A stretch of DNA of 64,000 bases from positions 4,712,001-4,776,000 of the forward strand of contig JAKULF010000004.1 of the NCBI GenBank assembly GCA_022661535.1. The letters run 5' to 3'. The notes under the pieces were generated by a model. It did no database searches and was not told the origin of the DNA. It saw nothing but the letters and a program-made list of their open reading frames with translations. Each line of letters begins with the position of its first letter. Positions within the stretch are counted from its first letter, which is position 1. The translations under genes and the position numbers were made by a program. The stretch comes from Eutypa lata. Lineage: Eukaryota > Ascomycota > Sordariomycetes > Xylariales > Diatrypaceae. Below, one piece after another: positions 13,592-27,381 of the stretch.

Positions 13592-15358
13592 TTAATGGTG
13601 ATGATCGTGATCGTGACCGTGGCCGTGACTATGATCGTGATCATGTGCCGTAGAACTCGACCTCCGGCTCGAGTCGGCCTTATTAGCCGGAGGGGCGCAG
13701 CACCCCTGGCCGACGCAGTCGTCGACGCACTCAAGCAGGCAGGTATCATCGCCGCCCTCGACCTTCGCACCGCAGCGCGGCGTGGAGTGGCCGTCGAGGG
13801 TGGCAAGGGTGCCATCCTCGCTATGGCGGCAGGCCTCGTCGAGGCAGAACTCGGGCTGGATGGTGGCGCTGTGGATACCGTAGGCGTGAAGGCACTTGCG
13901 AGCCTGCTTGGCGAGCTTCATGTACTTCTCGCCGCCCTCCTCGGTGATGGGGAAGGCGACCTGGATGTGGAGGGAGGCCACGAGCTTCGTATCCGACAGC
14001 TGCCAAATGTGCACGTGGTGGCAGCTGACGACCCCGGGGAGGTTCTGGATGTCCTCCTTGATCTCCGACAGCTCGAGGTGGTCCGGCGTCGCCTGGAGGA
14101 GCACCTTGGAGGTTGCGCGGGTGAGGGGGACGGCCGACTTGAGGATGATGAGGGTGATGAAGAGCGAGACGGCCGGATCGGCGTATTGGCGTCCGGGCCA
14201 GCTGGTGAGCCAGATGATGAGAGCGGTGGCGATGACGCCGACGTTTCCTAGGGCGTCGCCTAGGACATGTAGAACCATAGCATTCATTCCCATATCTCCG
14301 TGGCTGTGCCCATGACTACCGCCCTTACGTGACGTCGATTTCGTCATGTTGTGGTTATGCCTCGTGTGCACGCCGGAATCACGCCTGGGGCGGCGAGAAC
14401 TTCCGCGGCTGTGCGAACCATGTCCATGAGAAGCGTGAGAAATGGTGCCATGGCCCTCGACGTTCCTAGCCCCACCCATCAGAGGCGCCCTCTCGTCTAC
14501 AGCAGATTCGTCCACATCCTCGGAGCTCTCGTCCGTCTCATCTGTCTCATCCTCGCGGGGTGATTTGCTGCGATCGATAATCTCCTGTCTGAAACTGGCG
14601 GGGTGGATACTGAGGTCTTCCATGCTGGTCAAACGGGTGTGCCTAACGCTGTTTGAACGCCGCCCATCCCGACTGCGAGACGCAGCACTTCTCGTGACCG
14701 ATTGATCGCGCTCTGGCTCGTTGAACTGTATGCGTCGTAGGGTCTCTGGCGAGGCGTTTGCAACCCGCGCTCTTTCCAATGCAACGTGGGGAAGAGCGTC
14801 CATGGCCGGACCATTCTCGTCCACGATGGCATTCAAGCTACGGGCCCTACCCTCTTCGGCAGCGGCGATGTTATCATGTGGATAGTGGGAATCGTGTACA
14901 TGTTCGTCGCCATGCTCGTGCTCGTGATCATGGCCGCCAGAACCGTGGTCGTGGCCGTGGCCACCTAGGACTAGGAAACCGACAAGATTCGAAGCGAGAC
15001 CGCAGCAGCCGACGATAAGGATGAGCTCCGGGTTCGTGACTTCTTGGGGCTCGATGAATCGGGTCAGGGCTTCGAGGATGATGGAGACGCACAGGGCGAT
15101 GAGGAAGACGGCGTTGAAGAAAGCGCCGAGGATCTCAGCGCGGACAAAGCCGTAGGAGTACTTGTCGGTGGTTTCTTTCTTCGCCACGTTGACCGCCCAC
15201 AGACCAATAATCAGGGAGATGATGTCGTTCAACATGTGGAAAGCATCGGCCATGAGCGCGAGGGAATGAACCATGAACCCGGATATCAACTCGACCAGGA
15301 AGAAGGCGATGTCGATGGCTAGCATAATGCTAATCCTAGTAGACTTAGACCAGGCCAT
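13592..15358 (-). CDS. Cation diffusion facilitator zinc transporter (Zrc1/Cot1-like)
   Basis: This is a single exon of 588 aa. CDF proteins of the Zrc1/Cot1 group exchange protons for Zn(II) or Co(II) across the vacuolar membrane and detoxify metal. Six membrane segments fit: two near residues 10-55, one near 72-98, one near 111-132, and two near 360-410. The two metal-site pairs are visible as H41-x3-D45 (HMLND) in TM2 and H364-x3-D368 (HVLGD) in TM5. The loop between TM4 and TM5 is about 220 residues long and carries His clusters (HGHDHG, HDHEHEHGDEHVHDSH), an acidic Ser-rich stretch and Ser/Arg-rich phosphorylation-type sequence. The cytosolic C-terminal domain follows TM6, with VVSCHHVHIWQLSD. 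The tail ends in a second His/Asp run (HDHDHSHGHGHDHDHHH), a likely zinc buffer or sensor. The start ATG at 15358 lies just before TM1, as usual for the family. Confidence 0.95.
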   Translation of the reverse strand: MAWSKSTRISIMLAIDIAFFLVELISGFMVHSLALMADAFHMLNDIISLIIGLWAVNVAKKETTDKYSYGFVRAEILGAFFNAVFLIALCVSIILEALTRFIEPQEVTNPELILIVGCCGLASNLVGFLVLGGHGHDHGSGGHDHEHEHGDEHVHDSHYPHDNIAAAEEGRARSLNAIVDENGPAMDALPHVALERARVANASPETLRRIQFNEPERDQSVTRSAASRSRDGRRSNSVRHTRLTSMEDLSIHPASFRQEIIDRSKSPREDETDETDESSEDVDESAVDERAPLMGGARNVEGHGTISHASHGHGSHSRGSSRRPRRDSGVHTRHNHNMTKSTSRKGGSHGHSHGDMGMNAMVLHVLGDALGNVGVIATALIIWLTSWPGRQYADPAVSLFITLIILKSAVPLTRATSKVLLQATPDHLELSEIKEDIQNLPGVVSCHHVHIWQLSDTKLVASLHIQVAFPITEEGGEKYMKLAKQARKCLHAYGIHSATIQPEFCLDEACRHSEDGTLATLDGHSTPRCGAKVEGGDDTCLLECVDDCVGQGCCAPPANKADSSRRSSSTAHDHDHSHGHGHDHDHHH

Positions 15359-18300
15359 CTTGACGGATTATGATTGTTGGTATTGTTCTGGAGATTCGAG
15401 GTTGGCACAAAGGATACAAGGCCTAGTGAAGGTCGTAGGGAAATCGACTGTTTGGTATTCGCTCTTTTAGGCGGATGTAGTATGTATGGTATGTAGTTAA
15501 GGGTCAAGATGGAGTTAAAATTCAAAGGAACGGTGTAGACAATTATTTATTAACCTAGGCCAGCCACAAGGTTGTTAAGAGGAGAAGAAGAATTAAAAGA
15601 CAATTGAAAACCAGCTCTTTAGGCCTGGTACACTTGTCTTCCCTGAGAAATCAATTTTGTTGACAGAGCTGAAAAGGGTGGTGTTGTTGTTCGAAAGTCG
15701 AAGGGCCACAACAAAGCTAAGGTATTTTTATCTCATGTTCCGATGCGACCGGGTGCTGATAGGAGAGGCAACTTGCAAGGGAGGTATAAAAAAAAAGATA
15801 AGTATCCGGTAAGGATCTGCAATGGAAGTTTTAAAACAAGTGGTAATATGTTTCGTGAGATATATTACGTGCAACTAGGTAGCTGTGCTATGACTTGCTT
15901 CGTGTTTGACAAAAGCGATAATTATTTAGTTACAGCTCACACCAAACAAACATTACAGCACGTAACAAAATAGACGTGTAAAGTTTGTGAACAGGAGAGA
16001 AGAAGGTTATCTGACGTCTTAAGGATGCCATCTGCCTACCTACTTTATTATTAGCTGCTTAATGTACCTAGGGAATGTAGGATCAAAATTTTTACGGTTG
16101 GCGTTGGGTCGGTGCTAGATCGGTCCTGATGATGCTAACTATGCGGAGACCACTACCTGCATAGGTATACTAGTTAAACATTTAGTCAGACGCCAACACC
16201 ATGATTAGTGTACTTGCTTGCATTAGCCTGCTAATTGATATGTCAGTATGTATATACATATCTACATGTGTAAATGTACACTTAGTAATAATTTCATTGG
16301 ATTATGAATATTATGTTAATTGTTTATTAGAGATCATAGCGGTATATGGTAGGGTAGGCACATAATCTTGTAGGAATCATTCTATCAGGGACGTGGCACC
16401 GTGGTTAGGTATTGTATTGAACCTGCACTGATTTAGAGCCTTGATCGGAATGCCGGCGTAGGTACTTCATACAGTAACCTCACTGGTAACCTGACAACAT
16501 GTCGGTCGGCAAATTAACGTGGAGATCAATAATAATCGCCTAGACATTTTATCAATCAGATAATCAATCGCATCAGAAATACCCAAGTGAGGAGAGCAAT
16601 TTCGCGCATATATAATGACAATCATGACATCATGTTTATCATGTCCATCAAGGTTCTCCAAAAGTTCATCTCATAATAGCACCCAGTCGCCGGTTATTAT
16701 GCATATTGACTTTGACTGGCAGTCTGCCCTGTCTGCACGAAGAGGTGTTTCATCCACGATCCATAACATCAACCATTTTCATTGGCTTACAAAGCACCCA
16801 CCCACTGGATGTCCTTATCAAAGATACTGTTGTGCAACATCAATGCATTTTGTGCACAAGGTGGCACAAAATTATGTAACTGAAGACAACAAAAATGTCT
16901 GTAACTAAAGGCTGTCTAAGCAACGGGAACTCCCCCAACAATATCGCTTCGAGGTAAGGATCAAAACAGCTACCTATCGACGACAGGCTAGGATTGACCG
17001 ATTTCGGACATGGTGTTGTTGGTTATACTTATCAGGAGATGGAATGATGGATGGATTAACCAACCTAAAAATATCTCCCTACTCTGAACCACTGGATTCC
17101 CGTTCCACTATAATAGTAGTACTGGGACAATTCTCTCCGGAGTCGCTAATTACATTCATTGCCTAGCCGAATATAATGTCACATTTCATCAAACACTTGA
17201 AGTCAACCTATAGAAACTAACAAAGTTGTTAGTAAATCTACATACATAGGAGATAACGTTGAACTGGCTCTAAGTGTCCCCCTTTGTCAAATCAAACCTA
17301 GGTATTGTACCTAGGTAGTCTTATTTTGATGATTCGGCAGTATACAAAGAGCTTAGTTTGAGGTAACTTCCAGTTGAAATATCCAGATAGTCTTCACAGC
17401 ATTAACACTGTCACCTCGCCCAATACATGAAGTAGGCTTTCCTTTCTTGAAGTTATCAAACTAGTATGATAAATAGTGCTAATATCAAGCCACTTTAACT
17501 TGCTTTTACCATCTCCTTCAAGAGCAATACTGCCACTTGCTGCAACCAAGGACACAATGTACCTATATTGCTATGCCTAACATGTCACTTAGGGTGAAGA
17601 TACCCAAGCAGAACATATGAAGATTTTGCTTGTTGGTATTGTACACATTAAGCTTGGATTTCGACGAAAACACTAGAACATAGGAACTCACCAGCGTTAT
17701 ATTATAATTCCAATGGAAAGTTATCATGGGGGTTAGATTAGGCCAAGGGAATATACTCGAGATCTTTTAATACAATTATGACGGAAGGGACTTTTACGGC
17801 TAGGAATATAAGGGCCATTATAGTCCATGGTTTAAAGGTTAATACAGGTCTTGCTTCTACTCCAAACTGCATGTTATGTATAGGCAGAGAAAGATTCTAT
17901 CTACGAGCATTTCTTTTCCTGTCCATAGCTGTCATCCCAGTAATATTTAGAGTAGATTAAACGAAACAATAGGCGTTTGACGATAAAGACAACAAGACGT
18001 GGTGAAATCGAACGGGAACTGTGTGTCAAAGTTACCTAATGCCCTCCTTATAATCTGTTTGAAAGGATTCCCACTCTCTGAACAAGAATTTAACCTGGTC
18101 ATTTGACAATGTCAACTATTTATGCAAGTAAAACAAGTTTCTCGAAAAACGTCGAGGAACGTTAGGACAAGTCCTATAATAGAGGTACGAACCCATGACT
18201 AATTATATCAATATCCATAGGTTCATATTTACAGGTTATGTAAAGTGGGATTACAACTTAATGAGAGCTAAACTGTCTTATTGCAGCCCGAATAATTAAT

Positions 18301-21300
18301 AGAGGCCTTTAGCAGTTGGTTGAAACAACCACACGACCACAAAATCGCAATCACAATATCTAATTAACTATAGCTTACAAGCCTCATGAGGAACAGTTTC
18401 AAAAAAGCTCTTAACATACAACGAGGTCAGCTTCTTCTACGCGAACTAAGGATACTAGGGAATAAGGCGAGCCATATATTATTGACTTAAGCTGTAGCTA
18501 TGCGTTGATGATGGCTAACGTGCTTATAATTACCGGTCGTGTTCAATCGTTGCTCAAATTCCTATTCTATGCTCATACATCCTTCTCACTATAGACCTAA
18601 TTACAATGCCACCAGGCGTAACTAGTCAGGATTATTATTCAAAAGTTCGTATTTGACCTTTCGAAATGAAACTATGCTCATAATATTCCCTGTACCCCAA
18701 CTTTTTAAATACTCACTGCCTCAGTGGGTGGGATGTTGGTGGTACATTAGTAACTTGTGATTGGCCTTCCCGAGTGCGATTGGACTTCAGGTACTCGCCA
18801 AAATCATATAAAGCTTTCAAAATTTAGACATACGGATCTATAATACGGCTTTGGTGGCCCCCTTGGTTTGTCACTTAGTAGATTGGGCCATTGCCTCCTG
18901 CCCCCCTCAAGTAACACAAATATTGATAAGTGTCATAGCTTATAAAAAACAAGTAGAAAAGGGGATCCGAATATAATAGCTTGCCAATGCACAAGGATTT
19001 GAAAACACATATTCATGACACCTAGGTTGGGATGATAAAGTGTGTGGGGTATTGTTAAAAATACAGGCAGCATCTCTCTTGATTTTACCAGATTCCCAAC
19101 CCATATATACACACTCACTGGAATTCTGGGTGTAGAAGAGCTCAGTCAAGCAGGAATCATATGCCATTGGCGCTGGTGGGATGTTTTGAAGAGTCTACAA
19201 ATTGCGCCTCTGGGTATTTTGGCCTGCTTAAGATACTTATTAACAGGACGGACCAAATGTGATATCCGTTTATTAGTCTATACTCTCAACCAAACTTTGT
19301 TCTGTCATTTTATATCCATCTAAGACACATGTGGTGCCACCACACAGATTAATGTATATATATACGGCAAAGTAATCTAGCCTCGGCTATTTAACCATGA
19401 AGGAGTGCTTACTTCCTGTACTTGTAGAGTTTTGCGTGATGATCTTGTGGCCGTATTTTTCATGATATTACCTAATACGTGCGTATATAATATATAAAGG
19501 GCCACGGAATACACGGCACATCCATTGCAACGTGAATCGCAGCAAGGGATTACGAGGTGCCTTCACATACATATGAAGCGGGCCTCGGTTGTTACAGAGA
19601 ATAAGCACGCAACTAACCCGGACGCTTCAGGCAGTATGCATGATCACGGGTATCCATGTAGCAGATAGATTGCGGACGAGTCCCCGGCTAGTTAGAGAGG
19701 CTGTCTTCTAGATGAATGGATGGATGGATGAGCGAGCCAAGACCCCGGCAAGAGGGTGGGATAGCTGCTTTGTCACTTTGCATCATGGAGCTAGCCACCT
19801 TGCTTGTCTATGTGATTGCGGCTGCGGTGGCGTGGCTGGCAGGCAATGACTGCAGCTTTAGCCGGATTGTGCTGTCAGGCTGCCTGTCAGACGGCCATCG
19901 CCTGCATGCGGCAACTTCGCTCCCACCTCGCCACTCGCTTAATTGGCGGCTTCGTTACTACGTGGGCTGACAACCTGACCGGATGCGAGAGAGTATCACA
20001 ACACTCTAATATCAATACAAGCTGAGGTAGGGGTTGTAGTGCCGTCAACCGAAGTGTCTTGGTAGTAGGATCCAAGTAAAGCGGCCTATTTGGTGGCAAA
20101 GCCTATGTATGCATGTAGGAACCCTTTCTTTCTCTTCTCGGGAGATCGGCGACAATGTTCGGCCAATTTCTGCGTTGGCTGCGATGGTGACTGTAGATCT
20201 TCAGATTTCTGGGTTTTGCAGCGCGGATATTTATTTCTATCGTGAGGAAAAAGGTCTAGATCTCAACGACTAATATCGAGAGCTCTGATTGGGACAATTA
20301 TAAGTTAGGGAGGCGAAATACCGAGCAAACCGGGATCCAAAAGAGCAAGGTATATCACGAAAACCCATTTCTATTTACCACTGCCGGATGGAGGGTGAAA
20401 CTCATGTGCTAACAAGAACAAGGCTTGATGATAACACGATGATGCACTTAAAAGAGAGCCTGTATAATAATAAGAGATTAATACTATACCCCGATCGATT
20501 ATTACTGTCACTCATGTATGCCAAGATACCCTAAATACGCGAGCTCTCGTGTTATCATTCCCTAATATGTACTGATATCCAAAAGGCAGTGAAGCGCCAT
20601 ATACACCCACCTATCGCTTTCACTCTTGCAGCCTGGACTTCATTCATGGGTACTAAATTTACTGAGGTTATTTCTTAGAACTAAGTGAAACCGGGCTCCG
20701 GGACAAGTAGTGAATAGAGGTTGAGCCTCGGTGTGTATACCGTGGCTGTGATTTATACACATGCAAGCTGCAGCCTCCGTAAGAAAATGCTTGTACACTG
20801 CGGATGTGACTTCCGGACCGATGTGACCTCGGAGAGCCATGGGACCCTCGTCGCGACAAGGCAACATGCGATCATACTTGACAGTAAAAGATACCAGATT
20901 TCTTCCACGTGTTAAAACAGACGGAAACTTTAAGGGTAACATATTTATCGTACTTGAGGTCTCTACTAGTGGACGTCGTAATGGTTTTTAACCCATCCTA
21001 GATGGCCGAGCAGCCGTGTAGACGGGCAGTGCCGTGAAGTATATACTCTCTTAATTCAAGGACGAGGTACGTAGGGCCGACGGAACATTTAGTTCAAATC
21101 GGCAACAGCGACGGTCGTAGTTGAGGCTCCGTTCCCTTGTTCAAACCCTAGTTCAAACTGGCTACATATGTAACCTTCCTAACACGAGACAGGAGCGCTA
21201 GCGATCAATGCCAAGAGCCCGTACCCAGATCGTGAGCCCCAGCTTGTTGTTTAGTCCCTTGAATCGGCTAGGGTATTAGTGTAGGGTTGTAAGGGCTTCT

Positions 21301-24300
21301 AGAAAGATTGATAGATCAACTTTCTCGATCAAGGGAAACCTAGATGTTTCTTCAATTATTGGAATTGGAAGACGCACAAGCCTTCTGCCCTTTGAAGTCG
21401 ACTCAACGGCTGACATCTAAAGTGATTACCTGTCTTCGACGTATATCACATGTAACGCATCAAAGGCAACCTTATCTGCACGACATTGAAGTGGGTATGA
21501 GGGCAGGGACTTACCGACATGGAAGTTTCCATAAGAGAAGTTCCCATCGAATGTCAGAGACGGAGCTCGGGACGGGTTCGCCAGAGCGGGGGAGCGTTCC
21601 GGGACCCCAACGCCTTGGCTCACACTACTGCTATGCAATATTATGACGCCAAAGTGGGTGATAATGAACAGGATATACGCAATAAGGCGATGATGGAAGT
21701 GGAGCTTTGCTAAGAAGATCGATCTACTATGTGCATATGTATACTGGCATGTAGGCATGAATGGTTCAAATGCATGATGCCTGGGGGCGGCACGGAGAAT
21801 TTCTCAGTGAAAATCTGGCGCTCGGGTTCACCTAAAGTAGGCTCTAGTCTAGGGGGCTTGGCAGATCGTGACAGGAAGGTGATTTAACCTTCCAAGATTC
21901 AAGTAAACATAATTACATGTTCGACTAACTACCGTAGAGCCAAAAACGTCATTCAATGACTTGAAATTGCTTACCAGCAGACCAAGATGTAGTAGACCTA
22001 GGTGAAGGGTTCTGGAATGTCTTCCTAAATAGGCGAGGTTCCGTAAAGCTCCGATCAGCCGAAGCGTCGATCAGGGACCCTATCTATATGTCTTCTCATA
22101 ACACGCGGGGCCCCGTCGTCTACAATGCCGTGAACTATAAAACCATCTATCTTATGCTTTATAGACGGAGTATCTTAGTATAAATGGCAGTCCATGGTTC
22201 ATGGAATGAGAATTCGCCGTTAGTCCGACAGAACCTCCTCAATGCCCCCTCCCCCTCGCAAGCATTGCTTTGAATATAGGTATTCGGGGAATCTGATTTC
22301 CTTTCTCGATAGGAATAAGCCTTCCAAAACAGCCAAGATCACTAATAACAGTTAGTAGTCATAGTAATAGGGGGGACGAAAAGCTGATCGCAATTGTCTT
22401 CGTTTAACGTCTCGGTGGTATTATGTCACTTGACGTTGGACAATTGAAAGCTTATTATAATATAGCCCCAATTATTATGTGTTAGTTGGATGTTTTAGTC
22501 TAATAAGTAAGGGGACCTGGAGACCCTGGGGACTGAAGGTTCCAATATCAGATCTGAAAGAGTGGGGTTCGGCCCGTGTTGCCGAACTTTTAATCGGGAT
22601 TCCTTGTTGTCAGAGGTTATCGCTAAGTTCTAACCATGTTATCGTCACTAAATACAATCCCACTGCTTTGACGGCATCTACATGTGCTTCTCCGATACGT
22701 CGATGTTTGGCCGTTTGGCCGAGTTCATCCCAAGTTGACTCCGCCATCAACTCCGCTCTCATGACGACCTGCTGTCAGTTCACCATTGCTAAGGAACACT
22801 GAGAATACGTCTCCTGTTGCTTATGTATGTAGCAGGACATATATAAGTCTAGAGCTGGGGTCCGATGACCAGCATTGCCTTCTAAGCGATGCTCTCGAAA
22901 TGCAGAGCTTTTAGAGATATCTGCATAGAAGACTAGGAATGCCATCGCCTCCCCCTACTACGTACTAGGTAGGCTGGGGTGACTAGCTTCTAGTTAGTAT
23001 GGCCCGGCTACTTGATGGGTGGCAGGGTGGCAAGGGCGGATCCATATTAGACGCTCCGCATTCCGACGACAAGGGTAAAACTTCCATATTCATACCCCCT
23101 AGTAACAGTTTTCGGAATGGGACGTGTAACGTCCTCCAGCAATTTGCAGTGTTATACCCTTATATGGGCTAAGTGACCGAGATGGACAGAACAAAGTATC
23201 AGGTGAGCGTCGACGGCAATATACGCATTGCCTTGGCTATCGATGCTTAATCTATGCCTCGTCTCCGCTGGTGGTGGTGCTATAGCTTGGCACTTGTGAT
23301 ACTGCTTGAAACTTCCACGGATACTGGAAACCAGGAACCGACGACTGCAGCACTCCACACATGATGCAGCGCATGGCGTAACCAGCCTAGAGACTTGGCT
23401 CATCAGACCGCTTCTGTCAGATCCCCCATCCTTCCCGGCCGTTGGATTCTCTTCCGCCGAGCCCGGGACCCCCACCCGGCCACAATCCTGCCTCTTTCAG
23501 TTGCACAGGGCCGTTCTTGATAATGCAGAAAACCACTAATGAGCATGTTTTCTGCTTAGCCTCCCCAACTGGATGGGTACCGCTCGTCCGGTCCGTTTAT
23601 ACCGATGTGGTCATTCCACATGGGAACCCAGTAGTTTCTTAAGCTCATGGGCTTATCCTATCAAAGTGATGGTACGTTAACCAACGACTGCTTGGTAACA
23701 ATGTCGTAACAGACCATGAGTTCTGCTTTAAGATGCCTGTCGATGCCGCCTTCCACACCACGCGGCTTTGCGTATCCACTCGTCTACACGACGATCATCG
23801 AAGAACTAGCAGAAGCTTCGGGGAGACCCACCGTGTGAACCATGTCACCCATCTCTTCGTTCATCTTGCCTCTTATGAACATGTGGTGCCCACATGAGCT
23901 CGGCTGGTGGGATATGGTATCCAGTACCGAGATCCCACGTTGATAACTCTTGATAGCGGCTTCCGTCCCCGAATGTATCTTGTATTGGTCCCCAGTTTCA
24001 AGGGCCCTTTGAAGATATGCCGACAGGGCTAGGCCAATTCATTGTAGGCAGCTGATCTAGAAAATGGGGGTCGTAGATTATTTAGCTTCGAAAGCTCCCG
24101 TGTCATGGAGCTCCTTGACCCTTAGAACTGACTAGAACAACCTTGCCCAACCCATCCAAGTCATACTTGTGTATACATACCCTTCTAATATTTTTGTTGA
24201 AGGAAGGCTGGCGGCTACACATTGTGATTTTTTAGCATACTATTAGGAGTTCTCAAGTGCTCGTTACTCTTACCTGATCATAAATTTCTTCAGTTCCTTG

Positions 24301-24334
24301 CTTTTGGGTACAATAGGAACACTGCTGAACCCTT
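15359..24334. other. About 9 kb with no supported gene
   Basis: No frame on either strand gives a family motif or an exon chain. From about 16.0 to 19.5 kb the sequence is visibly AT- and TpA-rich with dense stops. From about 21 to 24.3 kb it is more balanced but still broken. Paired CCTAGGTA motifs sit at 17298-17320. The stretch 15359-15540 contains the presumed promoter of the zinc transporter. I looked for LTRs, transposase motifs and inverted repeats by eye and found none convincing. An old RIP-mutated repeat region is the likeliest nature, but this is inference. Confidence 0.5.
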
Positions 24335-27300
24335 ATGAACATGGATCAAGTAGAGCTGAACCAGTATGACGATGGTATGGACCCCAATGCCTCCCCTTTG
24401 GAGAGCATCGACAGCAACACAACACCTGGTACTGAGTACTCGCCGCCCTTCAGCCCGGTTCCAAAAAGTGCATTAATACATGATGCACGACTGGATGCTA
24501 GGGCGAAGCTGGCTCGGTTGGACCTTGAAGAAAAGGTAATACTCATGTTCTTCTATTCGCTATAGCTTCGTCGAGAGCCTGCTGACAAGGGAAGGTGTCC
24601 CTCCTTACTGCGGCTGATTTCTGGAGGACAAAATCGATCCCCTCGAAAGGTATCCCGTCTATCAAGACTAGCGATGGACCAAATGGAGCTCGTGGTGGCA
24701 TATTCGTTGGAGGTACTAAGGCAGCTTTGTTCCCATGCGGCATCTCCCTCGCTGCAACTTGGAATAAGGACCTACTATATCAGGTTGGTGAGCATTTGGC
24801 TGCCGAAGTGAAAGCAAGATCAGCAGATGTCCTTCTCGCCCCTACCGTTTGCATGCACCGCCACCCCCTAGGTGGCAGAAACTTTGAGTCGTTCTCGGAG
24901 GATCCACTCCTCACAGGCAAGTTGGCCGCTCAATATATCCAGGGCATCCAGTCTAGAGGAGTGGCAGCCACCATCAAACGTATGTACCCGCCCTAGCGTC
25001 TCTTGGATTTGAGCTTATGCGCTGCAGACTTCGTCGCCAACGAACAGGAAACACACCGTCTCACAATCGACTCGCTCGTCATGGAACGTCCATTAAGAGA
25101 ACTGTATCTGCGGCCATTCGAGATAGCAGTGCGAGAGGCAAACCCCTGGGCAATCATGTCGTCGTATAACCTACTCAACGGCATTCATGCAGATATGAAC
25201 GGCCACACCCTAAAGCACATACTTCGTGGCGAGTGGGGTTATGATGGGTAAGTCGGCGTATTGCCGTGAATCAAGAAAGAACACCTTCTAAACCTATATA
25301 GTACCGTTATGTCGGATTGGGGTGGTGTCAATTCAATTGTCGAGTCGATCAAGGCTGGTTGCGATATCGAATTCCCTTATTCGACGAAATGGAGATTTGA
25401 GAAGGTGCTTAAGGCTGTGGAAGCGGGAGACCTAAACGAGGCCGACATCAACATCGCTGCCGAGAACGTATTGACGTTAGTCCAACGCACCAAGGGGGAC
25501 GACATGTCTCTTGAGGAAGCGGAACAGGAGGACAACCGGGAGGAGACCCGTGCTCTCATCCGGCAAGCTGGAGCGGAGGGATTGACGCTGCTGAAGAACG
25601 AAGGACAAGTGCTGCCAATAAATCCCAAAACAGCCAAGGTTGCTGTTATCGGTCCTAACGCCAATCGCGCGATTGCTGGCGGTGGTGGAAGTGCTAGCCT
25701 CAACCCTTATTATAATACTTTGCCTCTCGACAGTATTAAGGCGGCTTCTCAGCAGGAGGTTATCTATGCGCAGGGCTGCCATATTCACAAGTGGCTACCA
25801 GTCGCCTCCCCGTTCTGCACGGACAAGTCCGGCAAGCCGGGCGTGACTTTAGAATGGTTCCGGGGAGACAAATTCCAGGGGGAGGTCATCGTCACCCAGC
25901 GGCGGACGAACACGGATTTGTTCCTCTGGGATTCCGCGCCACTTGCCCAGCTCGGACCCGAGTGGTCAGCTATTGCAACCACATACATCACGCCCACAGC
26001 GGCCGGAAAGCACACTGTCAGCTTCATGAGCGTGGGCCCGGGCAAACTGTATGTTGACGGAAAGCTCGCTCTTGATCTTTGGGACTGGACCGAAGAGGGA
26101 GAGGCTATGTTCGATGGCTCGGTCGACTATCTAGTCGAGGTGGAGATGGAAGCTAGAAAGCCGGTTGAGCTGCGTATCGAGATGACCAACGAACTTCGGC
26201 CCATCGCGAAACAGAAGCAGTTCAACATGACGCACAAATACGGCGGTTGCCGAATCGGATTCAAGGAGGAGGACCAGCTGGATTATCTCCAGGAAGCGGT
26301 CGATGCTGCGAAGGCAGCTGATGTTGCTGTCGTCATTGTTGGGCTGGACGCCGAGTGGGAATCCGAGGGCTACGATCGCCAGACGATGGATCTCCCGAAG
26401 GACGGTAGCCAGGATCGGCTAGTCGAAGCTGTCGTCAAAGCCAATCCTCGCACCGTCGTGGTGAACCAGTCTGGTTCCCCGGTGACCATGCCGTGGGCCG
26501 ACCGTGTCCCCGCCATCATCCAAGCCTGGTACCAGGGCCAAGAAGCCGGAAATGCCTTGGCCGATGTCCTGTTTGGCTTGCAAAATCCGAGCGGAAAGCT
26601 GCCGGTATGTTATTAAAACGTTCCTATCGTAGTATCTTTTTCTGGTGGAAACCCACTTACTGACTTGGACTCCTCAGACTACATTCCCTCGAAGAATCGA
26701 GGACACACCCGCCTGGAACAACTGGCCTGGTGAAAACCTGCGAGTTCTGTACGGTGAAGGCCTGTACATCGGATACAAGCACTACGACCGCTCGAAGATC
26801 GCGCCGCTCTTCCCGTTCGGACACGGCCTCTCATACACGACGTTCGAGTACGGTCGGCCATCGCTCGGCAAGAAATCCCTAGACGCCTCGGCCTCGACGC
26901 ACCTGGTCTTCGCCGTGTCCAACGTCGGTCCTGTAGCCGGATCAGAGACGGTCCAGGTGTACGTCCGCGACGAAAAGTCGCGGCTACCGCGGCCCGAAAA
27001 GGAGCTAGTGGCGTTCGAAAAGGTGTACCTCGAGCCGGCCGAGACGAAGCACGTCACGATCCCGCTCGACAAATACGCCGTCGGCTACTATGACGAGTCG
27101 ATCCCCGCCTGGATTGCGGAAGAGGGGACCTTCCGGGTTCTTATAGGAGCGTCGGCAGCAGACATCAGGTGAGTTATTAGCTAGTTGACTTAATCGTTAG
27201 CCCAACCTAAGCGAAAAGAAGAAAAAACTCCCCACACTCACACCACCCAACGGGCTTCCCCCGCTTCTCGCTTAACATACCGTGCTTGAACATACATGCT

Positions 27301-27381
27301 GACGATCGTCTTCTCTTCTCTTCTATGTGTAGGCACTCGGTCGCCTTCGAAGTCAAAGAATCATTCACTTGGACGTTCTGA
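24335..27381 (+). CDS. GH3 beta-glucosidase with PA14 insert, intracellular type
   Basis: Six exons, 24335-24535, 24595-24979, 25028-25247, 25302-26604, 26678-27168 and 27333-27381, give about 882 aa in continuous frame. GH3 beta-glucosidases hydrolyse terminal beta-D-glucose from cello-oligosaccharides and glucosides. Visible landmarks are SDGPNGARGG, the substrate-binding block TIK-HFVANEQETHR split by intron 2 (the splice restores the conserved His), and the nucleophile Asp274 in MSDWGG. The PA14 carbohydrate-binding insert lies at about residues 446-575, with TLEWFRGD and GKLYVDGKLALDLWDW. The second GH3 domain carries WESEGYDR and QEAGNALADVLFG. The C-terminal fibronectin-III-like domain runs from FGHGLSYTTFEY to the end. 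There is no signal peptide, as in the intracellular fungal BglI/BglK-like group. The last exon is only 16 codons, behind a 164-bp intron. Reading straight through that intron would end the protein early. Confidence 0.95.

Noticed and set aside
13553..14251. 232-codon plus-strand frame opposite the zinc transporter
   Set aside because: Antisense shadow of a GC-rich conserved exon. The transporter motifs on the other strand are unambiguous.
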